A stretch of DNA of 64,000 nt from Tetragenococcus koreensis (lineage in GTDB: Bacteria; Bacillota; Bacilli; Lactobacillales; Enterococcaceae). The DNA lies in the NCBI RefSeq assembly GCF_003795145.1, contig NZ_CP027786.1:2356001-2420000 (forward strand), written 5' to 3'. Below the pieces are notes generated by a model. That model saw nothing but the letters and a program-made list of their open reading frames with translations. It was not told the DNA's origin and searched no databases. Shown here in pieces: positions 48,526 through 57,259 of the stretch. Each line of letters begins with the position of its first letter. The first letter of the stretch is position 1. The position numbers and the translations under genes were made by a program.

Positions 48526-49696
48526 AACAACACAATTTTTCAATCTTATCAAAAGTTTTTCTATTCGTGTTTAACAATCGATAGGCATCTGTATATTGGG
48601 TGTTACCACTTTTTATATCATTGGATAGAAATTCAAAGAACCTTTTATCTATTCTAGAGGTAGCATTATTGATTCCATCCCCACCAACTTTTTTCTTTCG
48701 GTCTTTTTCTTTTTTATAGTACTTTAAACTTTCACTTCTTAACTTATAGTACTCTTCTTCATCAATGTATTTATTCTTTAATGCTTTAACAGCTACAGCT
48801 AACATGCTAATTTTACATTTTTGAGCAATATCCTGAATTTTATTAAATACGTTCTTTTCAGTGTTTTCCATCCATAACTCTTTAAAATAAGGAGCGGGGA
48901 TGCACAATTCAGAAGCAATATTATTACACAATACTTCTAAATCATTTCTGTATATGGGATTACTGACATTATTATCATTAAACAGATCACTTTCACCTAG
49001 AAAAATATGAGCTAGCTCGTGAAAAAGAGAAAAAATCTTCCCGCCGTTACTATCTGTACTATTAATAAAGATTAAAGGGGCGTACTCGTCAACTAAAACA
49101 AAAGCTCTAAATTCGTCCACATTCAAAGGCCTATGAGTATTTGCCTTAACTATTCCGTTTTGCATAACAAGTATTCCAGCATTTTCAAATTTACTTCTTA
49201 AATAATTGAAAGATTTATTGCCTTGACAGTCTAAGAACCATTTTTCGTTTAATTGCAAAGTTTTTCTAATGTCTTTAGCAATTGCTTGGATGCTGTCTTT
49301 TTTAGTAAATTTTCCTACAAAGTTAAGTTTTTCGTAGCTATTTCTGATTAAGAAGTCTCTCATCCAATTTTGTTTATCTTCCATGTCGTCTATTGTTTCC
49401 AAAAGGTCCCTGCTTGGTTTATCTACTTCATTATTTAAAATTGTTCTATATTCAATTAGAGAAGAGGACTCCTTTTGAATGTCATTTAATAAAAGATAGC
49501 CAAAGGGGACTTTGATTTTTTTGCTTAACTGATTGAGTTGATTAAAAGTGGGTTGTGCTGATGAATCTAACCAACCATTAATATTTTTTAAATTGGCATC
49601 TTTTTCTAAATCTTCCAAATCAACGTTGCTTGTTTCAATGTAGTACTTGATAACGTACGGAGTTATTGGTACTCGTGCAGCAACCATTTTAATCAC
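48518..49696 (-). CDS. ImmA/IrrE-family metallopeptidase (DUF955)
   Basis: 392 residues. An N-terminal helical DNA-binding-like part (VPITPYVIKYYIETSNVDLE) is followed by the gluzincin zinc motif FHELAHIFLGE and the third ligand region NNIASELCIPA. Such proteins cleave a repressor or act as antitoxin beside a DUF4411 toxin. The partner is reduced to a fragment here, so this is an orphan half-system. The gene ends 8 bases inside the remnant. Confidence 0.85.
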   Translation of the reverse strand: MIKMVAARVPITPYVIKYYIETSNVDLEDLEKDANLKNINGWLDSSAQPTFNQLNQLSKKIKVPFGYLLLNDIQKESSSLIEYRTILNNEVDKPSRDLLETIDDMEDKQNWMRDFLIRNSYEKLNFVGKFTKKDSIQAIAKDIRKTLQLNEKWFLDCQGNKSFNYLRSKFENAGILVMQNGIVKANTHRPLNVDEFRAFVLVDEYAPLIFINSTDSNGGKIFSLFHELAHIFLGESDLFNDNNVSNPIYRNDLEVLCNNIASELCIPAPYFKELWMENTEKNVFNKIQDIAQKCKISMLAVAVKALKNKYIDEEEYYKLRSESLKYYKKEKDRKKKVGGDGINNATSRIDKRFFEFLSNDIKSGNTQYTDAYRLLNTNRKTFDKIEKLCCYD

Positions 49697-49862
49697 CTTC
49701 CTCTCTTCTATAGTATAACATGAAAGTTTATAGCAAGGGCAAGCTAGGTTTAAAAAAAGACTGAACTTTTCCTTCGTTTTACTTTTTACACAATTATCAA
49801 GTGTAGTTATACTTGGTTATTTTGGTGTTAGCAAGTATAATCAAATTGAAGAGGTGATTTCC

Positions 49863-50099
49863 ATGCTAAAGACAAAAGCAAGAGCTCAAGGTAGATCTAT
49901 CGTGATTACCTTGCCAGCTGAAAAAGAGTCAACGGTTTTTCCTGGTAAAGAATACCTCGTGTCTTACGGGGATGATGGAACGATTGTTTTGTTTCCTGAA
50001 ATTGAAGATCCGTTTGCTGATGTTACAGAAGGAGCTTTTTACGAATCAGATGTATGGGAAAATATGCCAGCAGTTGGTAAAGAGGCGCTGGATGACTAA
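49863..50099 (+). CDS. PemI/MazE-like antitoxin
   Basis: 78 residues from ATG 49863 (GAGGTG site). AbrB-like: KARAQGRSIVITLPAEKE, YLVSYGDDGTIVLFPE, acidic C-terminal tail (DPFADVTEGAFYESDVWENM). It overlaps the toxin start by 8 bases, as usual in this family. With the toxin truncated it may persist only as a repressor or a decoy. Confidence 0.75.
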   Translation: MLKTKARAQGRSIVITLPAEKESTVFPGKEYLVSYGDDGTIVLFPEIEDPFADVTEGAFYESDVWENMPAVGKEALDD

Positions 50100-50190
50100 T
50101 CACTATATACCAGAAAAGGGAGATAGGGAGTGGATTGCCTTTGATCCTTCTATTAAAATAGATTCACCAACTAGATACAGTCTTTCATAA
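50092..50190 (+). pseudogene. PemK-like toxin, truncated after about 20 matching residues
   Basis: MTNHYIPEKGDREWIAFDPS is a standard PemK/MazF opening (GD.VWI.FDPS), but the frame ends at residue 32 (PTRYSLS) and the RPALV region and catalytic core are absent. Confidence 0.7.
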
Positions 50191-50255
50191 AATGACAAAA
50201 CAAAAGGATTTCATAAAGCTAAAAGATAATCAAATATTCTTGGGAGCATCTGTCT

Positions 50256-50870
50256 ATGATAAAAAATATTGTTTTTGATATGGGAAATGTACTGATCAAA
50301 TATGATCCTAGCCAGTTTATTGGAGAATTTACTTCTAATGAAAAGCACCAACAAATGCTATTGGAGAAAATTTTTTATACAGATGAATGGGAACAATACG
50401 ACGAGGGGACAATTACCAAAGAGGAAATCATAGCTAAAGCAAGAAATCTCTTGCCGAAAACACTTCATTCCGCTATTCCGATCGTTATGGATACCTGGTT
50501 TGAAAAAATGACGCCCATATCGGGTATGGAAGAAGTGGTTGAAACCTTAAAGAAGAATGGTTATTCTGTTTATCTTCTATCCAATGTATCTCAGGATTTC
50601 TATTCTTTTAGAGATATTGTTCCAGGAATGACGTATTTTGACGGAATATTTATTTCGTCCGACTGGAAGTGCATCAAGCCAGACGCTAAAATATATCAAT
50701 TATTTTTTAATCATTTTCATCTTGTTCCCACAGAAAGTTTTTTTATCGACGATTTAGCCATAAACATCGAAGCAGCTGCCAGTCAAGGCATGCAGGGGCA
50801 CGTATTTGATGGAAATATCTCCTACCTGTTTTCTTCTTTGAAAGAAAAGGGTGTAATGATAATGATTTAG
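50256..50870 (+). CDS. HAD-superfamily phosphatase (YihX-like)
   Basis: 204 residues. Motif I FDMGNVLI (nucleophile Asp, with Gly-Asn as in YihX), motif II VYLLSNVS, motif III/Lys CIKPDAKIYQ, motif IV SFFIDDLAINIEAA. A small sugar-phosphate phosphatase, with sugar 1-phosphates as plausible substrates. Confidence 0.8.
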   Translation: MIKNIVFDMGNVLIKYDPSQFIGEFTSNEKHQQMLLEKIFYTDEWEQYDEGTITKEEIIAKARNLLPKTLHSAIPIVMDTWFEKMTPISGMEEVVETLKKNGYSVYLLSNVSQDFYSFRDIVPGMTYFDGIFISSDWKCIKPDAKIYQLFFNHFHLVPTESFFIDDLAINIEAAASQGMQGHVFDGNISYLFSSLKEKGVMIMI

Positions 50871-50921
50871 CTCATTTTTTTAATAAAGAAAGGTAAATGT
50901 TTTGAGTCGGAAAAAAGCGCA

Positions 50922-51029
50922 TTCATATTTTAGAAATAGTATGCTATAATGGATTACGAAACGAGAGAATCTTTGCTGCAAGACAGCACAAAAGCCAGCT
51001 CCTACTCATTATAGGGCTGGCTTTTTTTA
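50922..51029 (+). ncRNA. Small RNA, RNAII-like unit 1
   Basis: Promoter TTCATA (50922-50927), 17-bp spacer, extended -10 TGC-TATAAT (50945-50950). The transcript of about 75 bases ends in an AAAGCCAGC/GCTGGCTTT terminator with T7 (50991-51029). On the opposite strand a decayed Fst-like reading (51060-51112) converges on the same terminator, the layout of par/Fst type I toxin-antitoxin loci. Confidence 0.55.
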
Positions 51030-51059
51030 CGTTAGATGCGTCGGCTAACGTGTGCAGTT

Positions 51060-51112
51060 GGATAGCAACTTGTTATCAATCGTCTTTGTCCTTTTCTTCC
51101 AATCAATGAGAA
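51060..51112 (-). pseudogene. Possible Fst-type toxin tail, decayed
   Basis: Minus strand: KFELFSH-stop-LEEKDKDD-stop. Fst toxins typically end ...LF.HWL..RDKD, so a TGG-to-TGA change at the conserved Trp would explain the break. The upstream hydrophobic half is not recognisable. Very short, so weak. Confidence 0.35.
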
Positions 51113-51185
51113 AATAGCTCAAATTTTTAAGGCAAAGTAAATACGTAGGTGAAAGCGTGCTAAATATGTACGTTTTTAATCTATA

Positions 51186-51272
51186 TGCTATAATAAACTT
51201 GCGAAATGTGATTAATGTGCAACTGAGCCACCAGGAAACCACCCTACGGCAATAGGGCGGTTTTTTCTTTTT
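51186..51272 (+). ncRNA. Small RNA, RNAII-like unit 2
   Basis: Same extended -10 (TGC-TATAAT, 51186-51194) as unit 1, followed by a short transcript ending in AACCACCCTA/TAGGGCGGTT plus T6 (51237-51268). The two units share TATGCTATAAT and GCGAAA/ACGAAA starts. No toxin is seen on the other strand before the thioesterase gene. Confidence 0.5.
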
Positions 51273-51367
51273 ACTAGTCAATCGAAGTAGGGTCCAAAAA
51301 TAAGATTTACGGCCCCAAGTCAGTCAAAGAGAGGGCCAGAAATGCCCCCTTCTTTATTAAACTTTCT

Positions 51368-51748
51368 TCACTTTTCTTTTGCAACTACCCCTAGCGTGCA
51401 TCGAGAAACACAAATCAGTTGGTCATTTTCGTTGGTGATATTGATTTGCCAAACCATAGTTCTTCGACCAATATGGATGGGTGTTGCTTTGGCAGTGACC
51501 GTTCCTGCAGCTTTGCTTTTGATGTGATTGGCGTTGATTTCTATGCCAAAAATCGTTTCGCGTGTAGAATCGATGTTGGCAACTGCGCCGATGCTAGCGG
51601 CTGTTTCTGCCAGAGCAGCGCTGGCGCCACCATGTAAATACTGGGCTGGCTGACGGGTACGGTGATCTACTGGCATAGTCATGACGACCCTATCTTTTTC
51701 TACGGAAACAATCTCCATGCCCAGAGCCTCCATTAATGTATTTTCCAT
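51368..51748 (-). CDS. Hotdog-fold (PaaI-type) thioesterase, likely DHNA-CoA thioesterase
   Basis: 126 residues: QPAQYLHGGASAALAETAAS carries the hotdog active region (HGG.....E). It lies beside menB and menE, divergent, so 1,4-dihydroxy-2-naphthoyl-CoA is the natural substrate (step between MenB and MenA). Other small acyl-CoA substrates are possible. Confidence 0.8.
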   Translation of the reverse strand: MENTLMEALGMEIVSVEKDRVVMTMPVDHRTRQPAQYLHGGASAALAETAASIGAVANIDSTRETIFGIEINANHIKSKAAGTVTAKATPIHIGRRTMVWQINITNENDQLICVSRCTLGVVAKEK

Positions 51749-51890
51749 TTTTCTTCATCTCCTCGTCTTTTAGTGTAGGAAAGGAAAGCAATGGTGTCAA
51801 TTTTATCTTAAGCGGTTTCCTTGAGAAATCGGAGAAAAAGTAATAAATTGGATTCGCAATCATTTTTTAAATAACGAGGAGGAATTCGAA

Positions 51891-52709
51891 ATGGAAGTCG
51901 CTTGGGAAAAAGCCGGAGACTATGAAGAAATTATTTATGAAAAATACAATGGGATCGCTAAGGTCACGATGAACCGTCCGGAAAAAAGGAACGCCTTTAC
52001 ACCTTTGACAGTCAATGAGATGATCGATGCGTTTGCGGATGCTAGGGATGATTCCTCTGTGGGTGTGATTATTTTGACAGGCGCAGGCGAAAAAGCTTTT
52101 AGTTCTGGTGGTGACCAAAACGTTCGAGGCAATGGTGGTTATGTGGGTAAGGACCAAGTACCACGTCTAAATGTTTTGGATTTGCAACGATTGATCCGTA
52201 CGATTCCGAAACCAGTGATTGCGATGGTCGCAGGTTATGCGATTGGCGGCGGTCATGTGTTACATGTTGTTTGTGATTTAACAATTGCAGCTGATAACGC
52301 CATTTTTGGTCAAACAGGTCCTAAAGTCGGGAGTTTTGACTCTGGTTACGGCGCTGGCTTACTGGCAGAAATGATCGGACAAAAACGTGCTCGAGAAATG
52401 TGGTATTTATGTCGTCAATATGATGCTAAAGAAGCCTTTGACATGGGTTTGGTCAACAAAGTCGTGCCGTTGGACCAATTGGAAGCAGAAACTGTGCAAT
52501 GGTGCCGTGAAATTTTGGAAAAATCACCAACCGCTTTGCGCTTTTTGAAAGCCTCTTTCAACGCTGCGACTGATGGCCTGGCTGGCTTACAACAAATGGG
52601 CGGCAATGAAACCCTCTTATATTATACGACCGATGAAGCCAAAGAAGGCCGTGATGCTTTTAAGGAAAAAAGAAAACCGGACTTTGATCAGTTTCCACGT
52701 TTCCCTTAA
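51891..52709 (+). CDS. menB: 1,4-dihydroxy-2-naphthoyl-CoA synthase
   Basis: 272 residues of the crotonase fold: [18 protein letters not shown] (MenB-specific oxyanion-hole stretch), [38 protein letters not shown]. It closes the second ring of the naphthoquinone from o-succinylbenzoyl-CoA. AGGAGG site. It forms a menaquinone (or demethylmenaquinone) block with menE and the thioesterase. Confidence 0.95.
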   Translation: MEVAWEKAGDYEEIIYEKYNGIAKVTMNRPEKRNAFTPLTVNEMIDAFADARDDSSVGVIILTGAGEKAFSSGGDQNVRGNGGYVGKDQVPRLNVLDLQRLIRTIPKPVIAMVAGYAIGGGHVLHVVCDLTIAADNAIFGQTGPKVGSFDSGYGAGLLAEMIGQKRAREMWYLCRQYDAKEAFDMGLVNKVVPLDQLEAETVQWCREILEKSPTALRFLKASFNAATDGLAGLQQMGGNETLLYYTTDEAKEGRDAFKEKRKPDFDQFPRFP

Positions 52710-52801
52710 TGGTGTCTTAAATATAGCAACTTTTGTTTAATAGCAGGAGTTGCTATATTTCGCTATGGATTTAATTTATTGAGAAAGTGAGTTTTTAAAT
52801 A

Positions 52802-54253
52802 ATGACTGAAGTAATCCCCCATTGGTTAACTAAACAGGCAGACTTGAAACCTGACCAGTTAGCACTTGAATATAATGGAAACGAAAAGCTGACTTTTCAA
52901 GAGCTATGTCAAGCCAGTCAATCGATGGCTCGACGATTAGCCAATCTAGGTGTTACAAAAGGAAGCCATGTGGCGCTGTTATCGCAAAATGATGTTCATA
53001 TGGTGATCCTCATTCATGCCTTAAGTTATCTGGGAGCCGTGGCTGTTTTATTAAACATCCGCTTAAGTTCTGATGAGTTACAATTTCAGATCGATGATGC
53101 AAAGGTACATTTGTTAGTGGCATCAGATCGTTTTAGTGAAGAGATGGCAGAGATCGATGTTACTCAGAAAAAAACGTTTTCTGAACTGCAACAAACGCCT
53201 GAAAAAAAAGTTGCGCTTCAAGAGGAACTGGCGTTAAGTGATCCTTTTACCATCATTTATACTTCGGGCACCACAGGTTTTCCTAAAGGCGTTGTGCACA
53301 CTTATGGGAATCACTGGTGGAGTGCGATCGGCTCAGCGCTTAATTTGGGTATATCGGCCCAAGATAAGTGGTTGGCTGTGTTACCGTTATTTCATGTGAG
53401 CGGCTTGTCTATTCTATGTAAAAGCGTGATCTATGGCATGCCTATTTATTTGATGGAAACTTCTGATCCAGAAAAAGTGCATCAGGCATTGATGAATGAA
53501 AATATTACCATGATTTCTGTGGTGACAGTGATGTTGCAGCGTTTGTTAGAAAAACTGGGGAATAAAAGCTATCCTGAACAACTGCGGTGCATGCTGTTAG
53601 GAGGCGGACCTGCGCCCAAACCTGTCCTTGAACAAGCTCGTAAAAAAGAAGTACCGGTCTTTCAAAGTTATGGCTTAACCGAAACTTCTTCGCAGATTGT
53701 GACCCTAAGTCCACAAGATGCCCTGCGTAAAATTGGTTCTGCGGGGAAACCCTTAGTTCCCGCCCAATTAAAAATTAAAGCTCAATCTTCACAAAATGTG
53801 GGTGAGATCTATGTGAAAGGACCGATGGTAACCAAAGGGTATTTCAACAACCCAGCAGCTGATCAAAAGGCGTTTCAAGCAGGCTGGATGAAAACAGGAG
53901 ATCTAGGTTATCTTGATGAGGAAGGATTTTTATATGTAGTGGATCGCCGGAATGATTTGATCATTTCGGGCGGTGAAAATATTTACCCTTCTGAAATCGA
54001 AAGTGTGATCACTGAACTTACTGACGTCCAAGAAGTTGGTGTGACAGGCAAGCCAGATGATAAATGGGGAGAAGTACCGGTCGCCTTTATTGTAAAAGAC
54101 AAACAAAAGAGGTTAGATGGAGAAGTGGTTCAGGCTTATGTGAGAGAGCGTTTAGCTTCCTATAAAGTTCCCAAACAGATTTATTTTGTTGTCCAACTAC
54201 CCAGAAACGCCTCCAACAAACTCATGCGCCATAAGCTTCGCGAGTGGCTCTAG
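52802..54253 (+). CDS. menE: o-Succinylbenzoate-CoA ligase
   Basis: 483 residues, ANL adenylating enzyme: AMP motif TIIYTSGTTGFPKGVVHT, FQSYGLTETSSQ, TGDLGYLDEEGFLYVVDRRNDLIISGGENIYP, and the C-terminal Lys in NASNKLMRHKL. Supplies the substrate of MenB. The 92-base gap to menB holds a small A/T-rich hairpin (TAGCAACT/AGTTGCTA) but no T run strong enough to separate the operon. Confidence 0.92.
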   Translation: MTEVIPHWLTKQADLKPDQLALEYNGNEKLTFQELCQASQSMARRLANLGVTKGSHVALLSQNDVHMVILIHALSYLGAVAVLLNIRLSSDELQFQIDDAKVHLLVASDRFSEEMAEIDVTQKKTFSELQQTPEKKVALQEELALSDPFTIIYTSGTTGFPKGVVHTYGNHWWSAIGSALNLGISAQDKWLAVLPLFHVSGLSILCKSVIYGMPIYLMETSDPEKVHQALMNENITMISVVTVMLQRLLEKLGNKSYPEQLRCMLLGGGPAPKPVLEQARKKEVPVFQSYGLTETSSQIVTLSPQDALRKIGSAGKPLVPAQLKIKAQSSQNVGEIYVKGPMVTKGYFNNPAADQKAFQAGWMKTGDLGYLDEEGFLYVVDRRNDLIISGGENIYPSEIESVITELTDVQEVGVTGKPDDKWGEVPVAFIVKDKQKRLDGEVVQAYVRERLASYKVPKQIYFVVQLPRNASNKLMRHKLREWL

Positions 54254-54265
54254 TGATTTTTATAC

Positions 54266-54302
54266 TCGACTTTACCCACAAAGGATAAAGCCGAGCATTT
54301 TA
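54266..54302. terminator. Bidirectional terminator between menE and the sigma gene
   Basis: CTCGACTTTA and TAAAGCCGAG with a CCCACAAAGGA loop, then ATTTTATTTT. Homologous to the terminator at 48171. Confidence 0.85.
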
Positions 54303-54304
54303 TT

Positions 54305-54775
54305 TTATCTGTTTTCTTTAAATAATTTCCTTAAACGCATCCGGTAGCGATGACGATTTTGACGCGATAGTTCGGTATTTTCTAACAGAGCTAAGACTTT
54401 TCTTTGATCTTTTGCTAGTAAGTGATTGTAAACTGTAATGAATTCATCTAAAAGTTCGATTTCATTAAAGTTTGTCTCCGCTTGTTGTAAAGAAAGGGCA
54501 TCTTCGTCATTAACTTCTTGATCTTTTGGGTCTTTCTTTCGTTTTTTATCGATGATACTCCATAGTAAAAAACGATAAAGATAGCTCACATTGTTGTCTG
54601 CTTCAAATAAACCGCGTGTCTCGTAAGGCTTTGCTTTTAAGAAAAATAGTAGACGTAGTTCTTGCATATGGTCTTCATAATCTGGCTGTCCTGGGAAAAT
54701 ACTGCATTTACGTAGGACTTTATAAAATAGGCGTTGGTAGTCTTGGACGAGTTGATCTAGTTCTTTTGTTTGCAT
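54305..54775 (-). CDS. ComX/SigH-like sigma-70 family factor
   Basis: 156 residues from the ATG at 54775 (GGAAG site). Region 2 is recognisable: YQRLFYKVLRKC, DYEDHMQELRLLFFLKA, NNVSYLYRFLLWSIIDKKRKK. Region 4 is short (LLAKDQRKVLALLENTELSR then QNRHRYR). Its size and layout match the competence sigma factors of streptococci and the enterococcal/lactobacillar homologues. A fragment of a paralogue follows comK at 48209. Confidence 0.8.
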   Translation of the reverse strand: MQTKELDQLVQDYQRLFYKVLRKCSIFPGQPDYEDHMQELRLLFFLKAKPYETRGLFEADNNVSYLYRFLLWSIIDKKRKKDPKDQEVNDEDALSLQQAETNFNEIELLDEFITVYNHLLAKDQRKVLALLENTELSRQNRHRYRMRLRKLFKENR

Positions 54776-54835
54776 ATCGTGTTGCTTCCTTTTTCTTATT
54801 ATTCCTCGAGGTAGCTTTACTATAATAAGAACCAT

Positions 54836-55136
54836 GCGAAGAGGAAAATCGGCGGACGGTGGGAAGACAGCGGAAATGGCTGGAAAGGGGTTAAAAAGAA
54901 TTGGATGCTAATGGACGAATAGGGATTTAGGACGATTTTTAGTTTCGTTGGGCTGTTTTTCTTGGTTATTTTAAGGGGGATTCGCTCGTTTTGCTGGGTT
55001 TTAGGGCAAGTCAAACATTTCCTGATTTTTGATACCCTCTGGAGATATTTGTATAAAAAATGAACATAATTGTGTTTGAAATAAAGCGGATGCATGCTAT
55101 GATTGTGACAGAATTAAGACCAAGGGAGGAAGTTAT
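54836..55136 (+). promoter_or_regulatory. Intergenic region with promoter of the RHH antitoxin gene
   Basis: TTGAAA at 55076-55081, 16-bp spacer, TATGAT at 55098-55103, 30 bases before the AAGGGAGG site. The DNA between 54836 and 55050 holds nothing recognisable. Confidence 0.65.
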
Positions 55137-55370
55137 ATGGCTACTATTACCGTTTGTGTGACTGATGAAGAAAAAGATTTTTTAGCAAGTGTGGCAAAAT
55201 TTGAAGGGAAGAACCTATCTGAATTTTTGAAAACTACGGCATTATCCTCCTTAGAAGATGCTTATGATGCACTTAGTGGAGATGCGGCCTATGATGAGTA
55301 CTTAAAAAATTCACAATCCCGTCCTCTGTCAGACTCATTAGAAGAATATGGAATAGGAGAAAGTAAATGA
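55137..55370 (+). CDS. RelB/DinJ-like ribbon-helix-helix antitoxin (DUF6290-type)
   Basis: 77 residues: ATITVCVTDEEKDFLASVAK is the RHH strand and first helix, KNLSEFLKTTALSSLEDAYD the second, then an acidic toxin-binding tail (DEYLKNSQSRPLSDSLEEYG). Its stop overlaps a short frame (55367-55456, MTFHVERAYFFQ) that begins like a RelE toxin and then ends, so the toxin seems truncated. Confidence 0.7.
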   Translation: MATITVCVTDEEKDFLASVAKFEGKNLSEFLKTTALSSLEDAYDALSGDAAYDEYLKNSQSRPLSDSLEEYGIGESK

Positions 55371-55428
55371 CTTTTCATGTGGAGAGGGCTTATTTTTTTC
55401 AAAAAATGGAAAAGGAGGACACGCCATT

Positions 55429-55548
55429 ATGGAAGTTGGAAACGATGATAAATTAAAGGCTAGTTTAGAAATTGTTGAAATGTTGAAAGAAGCAGAAAAC
55501 AGCGGAATTATTGATATTAAGGAAGCTAGGAAAAGACTTCAGTTATGA
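55429..55548 (+). CDS. Small acidic helical protein, 39 residues
   Basis: ATG at 55429 with AAGGAGG 11 bases ahead. MEVGNDDKLKASLEIVEMLK then EAENSGIIDIKEARKRLQL. It fits an amphipathic helical peptide. It may be a real small gene or the tail of a lost one that gained a start. Confidence 0.4.
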   Translation: MEVGNDDKLKASLEIVEMLKEAENSGIIDIKEARKRLQL

Positions 55549-55643
55549 TTTGTTCGCTGAATTTCCTTATTGTTGGAAGGACGCCACAACGTTTGAAAGC
55601 ATGTCTTGAATAAAAAACTGTATCAAAAAGTGCAATAAATCAA

Positions 55644-55690
55644 CCCCGCAAACAGCTCTATGCCCCCTGTTTGCGGGGGCTTTTTTTTAT
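55644..55690 (+). terminator. Strong terminator
   Basis: CCCCGCAAACAG (55644-55655) with its exact complement at 55667-55678, then GGC and T8. Confidence 0.92.
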
Positions 55691-55797
55691 TTATTGAAAA
55701 AACTTAGCTAGATCCGTGACATTTTTCTTCTTAACCACGTTTATAGATAGTGTAGGCGGCGCTGCTTATTAAAAATAAAATTTAGAGGAGAATGACT

Positions 55798-56025
55798 ATG
55801 AAAAACTTAGAAAAAACAAAACTATCGGTTGAACTCAGCCAACCAGACGATGATAAAACGATTAAGCAAAATTTTAATGATGTGGTGTCAGAACCAGCTG
55901 AAGCTGCTGTATTAGCGCTTGGCGAAACAATAGCAAGTTTAGCACCGGAAGAAAATGAATTGGTTTTGGTGACTGAAACAGTGGAATATTCGCACGTGCA
56001 AGAAGCAGAAGAAATTACAGAATAA
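55798..56025 (+). CDS. DUF1659 protein
   Basis: 75 residues from ATG 55798 (GAGGAG 7 bases ahead). KTKLSVELSQPDDDKTIKQN, then SEPAEAAVLALGETIASLAP. It occurs paired with DUF2922, as here; function unknown. The pair often precedes cell-wall hydrolase genes in Firmicutes. Confidence 0.7.
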   Translation: MKNLEKTKLSVELSQPDDDKTIKQNFNDVVSEPAEAAVLALGETIASLAPEENELVLVTETVEYSHVQEAEEITE

Positions 56026-56044
56026 AAATTAGGAGGAAAATCAC

Positions 56045-56257
56045 ATGAAAAAATTATATCTAACATTCTTAAATGAAGAAGGTAAAGCGCACAATTTAAT
56101 CCCTAAAGTAGCGGCAGAGGATTTAACAGAAGACGTAGTCCGAGAAGCAATGGAACAATTACGCGACTTAGATATTTTTGATAAAGATGGAGTAAAGTTG
56201 TATCAAGATATTGATAGCGCTAAATACGTAGAGACAATCGAAACCCCATTGTTTTAA
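56045..56257 (+). CDS. DUF2922 protein
   Basis: 70 residues: KKLYLTFLNEEGKAHNLIPK, VREAMEQLRDLDIFDKDGVK, then YVETIETPLF. Starts 19 bases after DUF1659, AGGAGG site. A small terminator (GCGAGAGGAG/CTTCTCGC region, 56258-56296) follows. Confidence 0.75.
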   Translation: MKKLYLTFLNEEGKAHNLIPKVAAEDLTEDVVREAMEQLRDLDIFDKDGVKLYQDIDSAKYVETIETPLF

Positions 56258-56317
56258 CGAAGTAAAGCGAGAGGAGTTCTCTTCTCGCTTTTTTTAAAAC
56301 AGTAAAGGAGGAATTTT

Positions 56318-57187
56318 ATGATTCCCAAACCGATTATTATCGACATTAGTGAATGGCAAGATCCGCAGCAAATCAATTATGACCAACTAGCTGCAAAGAT
56401 CGATGGCGTTATTGTACGTGTGCAATATGGCTCCAACTATATAGATAAGCATTATAAAACGCATATCAAAGAATTTCAAAAACGGAATGTGCCAGTGGCT
56501 GTTTATGCTTGGGTACGAGGCTCGTCTTATGCGGATATGGAACAAGAAGCACAAGATTTTTATCAAAGAGCGCAACAATTTGAACCTACCTTTTGGTGGT
56601 TGGATGTAGAAGAACAATCAATGAAGGACATGCGTGGCGGCTGTGAAAAATACCGGAAAAAGTTAAAGGATTTAGGCGCAGAAAAAGTGGGCGTTTATGT
56701 TGCTAACCATTTGTATGCACAATTTAATTTAGCTACGGAAAAATTTGATGGCGTTTGGCTACCCACTTATGGGAAAAATACAGGACAATATCAAGGGGCA
56801 AGGCCAACCACAACAAATAGCTATGATATTCATCAATACACTTCAAAAGGAAAGCTTAGTGGTTACAATGGGGATTTAGATTTAAATCAGATCGTCAGGA
56901 GGGATCTGTTCTACTTTTTTCGTCAAGATCATCAAACTCCTGATAAAGAAAATAAAAAAGAAGTGGAGGGCATTGAAATGAAGACCATTACCACAACAGC
57001 AAAGAAAGTGAAATTACGCAGCTCGCCCAAAGTTGGCAACAATATTATTGTCGCTCTGGGCAAAGGAACTTCCATCAAGATTAATAACATCGTTTTTGGC
57101 GATGGCTTTGTCTGGGGCGTACAACCTAGAAGTGATGGGAAAAAAGGCTATATTGATATTGGGAAAAGCGTTGCTTGGGTAAAATAA
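56318..57187 (+). CDS. GH25 lysozyme with C-terminal SH3-like domain
   Basis: 289 residues. GH25 muramidase: IIIDISEWQDPQQINYDQLA, YAWVRGSSYADMEQEAQDFY, FWWLDVEEQS (catalytic Asp-x-Glu), DIHQYTS. From about 225, KTITTTAKKVKLRSSPKVGN is an SH3-like wall-binding repeat. No signal peptide, so release needs a holin or lysis. AAAGGAGG site. Prophage-like, but no other phage genes are near. Confidence 0.9.
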   Translation: MIPKPIIIDISEWQDPQQINYDQLAAKIDGVIVRVQYGSNYIDKHYKTHIKEFQKRNVPVAVYAWVRGSSYADMEQEAQDFYQRAQQFEPTFWWLDVEEQSMKDMRGGCEKYRKKLKDLGAEKVGVYVANHLYAQFNLATEKFDGVWLPTYGKNTGQYQGARPTTTNSYDIHQYTSKGKLSGYNGDLDLNQIVRRDLFYFFRQDHQTPDKENKKEVEGIEMKTITTTAKKVKLRSSPKVGNNIIVALGKGTSIKINNIVFGDGFVWGVQPRSDGKKGYIDIGKSVAWVK

Positions 57188-57199
57188 AAGGTGAATAAG

Positions 57200-57235
57200 G
57201 ACCTTCAACAATTGAATTTGTTGGAGGTCTTTTTG
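57200..57235 (+). terminator. Terminator of the lysozyme gene
   Basis: GACCTTCAACAA (57200-57211) with TTGTTGGAGGTC (57218-57229), one G-U pair, then T5. Confidence 0.85.
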
Positions 57236-57259
57236 GATCGTACATGTAATCTAGCTGTG

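Noticed and set aside
51045-51281. 78-residue minus-strand frame
   Set aside because: It reads across two small-RNA units and a terminator; composition is not protein-like apart from the short Fst-like patch in another frame.
56318-57187. Lysozyme as evidence of a prophage
   Set aside because: No holin, tail or packaging genes nearby; only the DUF1659/DUF2922 pair, which also occurs outside phages.
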